NCBI GenBank assembly: GCA_900545735.1 | Contig: URAC01000019.1 | Location: forward strand, 1 to 14,349 | Direction of reading: 5' to 3' | Length of the DNA: 14,349 nucleotides | From: an uncultured Bacillota bacterium | GTDB lineage: Bacteria > Bacillota > Clostridia > Christensenellales > UBA1242 | Shown here: positions 14,298 to 14,349 of the stretch, in pieces | How the letters are laid out: every line of letters starts with the position of its first letter | Numbering within the stretch: the first letter of the stretch is position 1 | Program-made: the position numbers and the translations under genes | Notes under the pieces: generated by a model | The model's input: only the letters and a program-made list of their open reading frames with translations | What the model was told of the DNA's origin: nothing | Database searches by the model: none

Positions 14298-14349
14298 CTG
14301 TCTCTTATACACATCTCCGAGCCCACGAGACTAGGCATGATATCGTATG
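14298..14349. other. Residual Nextera adapter with i7 index (artefact)
   Basis: CTGTCTCTTATACACATCT (mosaic end, 14298-14316) is followed by CCGAGCCCACGAGAC, an 8-base index TAGGCATG (14332-14339) and ATATCGTATG, one mismatch from the Illumina P7-side sequence ATCTCGTATG. This is library adapter. The preceding coding frame is cut at 14297. Confidence 0.98.

Noticed and set aside
1..14349. Terminal inverted repeats suggesting a linear plasmid, phage or composite transposon
   Set aside because: The inverted repeat is sequencing adapter with an i7 index, and the interior is chromosomal housekeeping DNA.

Overview
The window is a 14.3 kb assembled contig from an AT-rich, low-GC Gram-positive-type bacterium. 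It most resembles an uncultured, probably anaerobic member of the Clostridia or a close relative. The evidence is the rimP-nusA-ylxR-infB-rbfA-nrnA-truB cluster, the priA-def-fmt-rlmN cluster, strong GGAG-type ribosome binding sites, sigma-A-like promoters and a superoxide reductase gene, which is typical of anaerobes. The species cannot be named from the sequence. The outermost 39 bases at the left and 52 bases at the right are not biological. They are Nextera/Illumina transposase adapter, with part of an i7 index and flow-cell sequence on the right.

Layout, left to right. Positions 69-7664 hold one long minus-strand translation operon. In transcription order it is rimP (30S maturation), nusA (transcription elongation), ylxR/rnpM, infB (IF2), rbfA (30S maturation), nrnA-like DHH phosphoesterase (nanoRNA turnover), truB (tRNA pseudouridine 55) and an endonuclease IV-family gene. 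Genes abut or overlap by a few bases almost throughout. A near-consensus promoter (TTGACA, 17 bp, TATTAT) and a leader hairpin with a GCAA tetraloop precede rimP. Relative to the familiar Bacillus order, ylxQ, ylxP and ribF are missing, and the endonuclease IV-like gene sits where ribF often lies.

Next is rpoZ (RNA polymerase omega) on the same strand, with its own promoter and an intrinsic terminator whose stem overlaps its stop codon. Upstream of it lies the minus-strand cluster priA (replication restart helicase), def (peptide deformylase), fmt (Met-tRNA formyltransferase) and rlmN (23S/tRNA methyltransferase). def and fmt act at the two ends of formyl-methionine metabolism and rlmN tunes the ribosome. 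rsmB, which often lies between fmt and rlmN, is absent.

At about 12.77-12.87 kb a divergent promoter region separates priA from the plus-strand trpS. The priA promoter is placed so that transcription would start on the first base of its GTG codon. trpS has only a very short leader and no T-box. After trpS comes a roughly 300 bp AT-rich intergenic region. It holds two perfect inverted repeats, one with the form of a bidirectional terminator, flanked by short inverted ends that could mark a miniature element. The contig ends in the C-terminus of a convergent superoxide reductase (desulfoferrodoxin) gene, cut off by the adapter.

Most of the window is conserved housekeeping content. I see no CRISPR array, phage, toxin-antitoxin module, complete insertion sequence, tRNA or rRNA, and no convincing new defence or biosynthetic system. 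The points worth a second look are small: the putative leaderless priA message, the 13.9-14.1 kb foldback region, the altered metal site of the endonuclease IV-like protein, the TruB insertion, gene-order changes and the adapter artefact.
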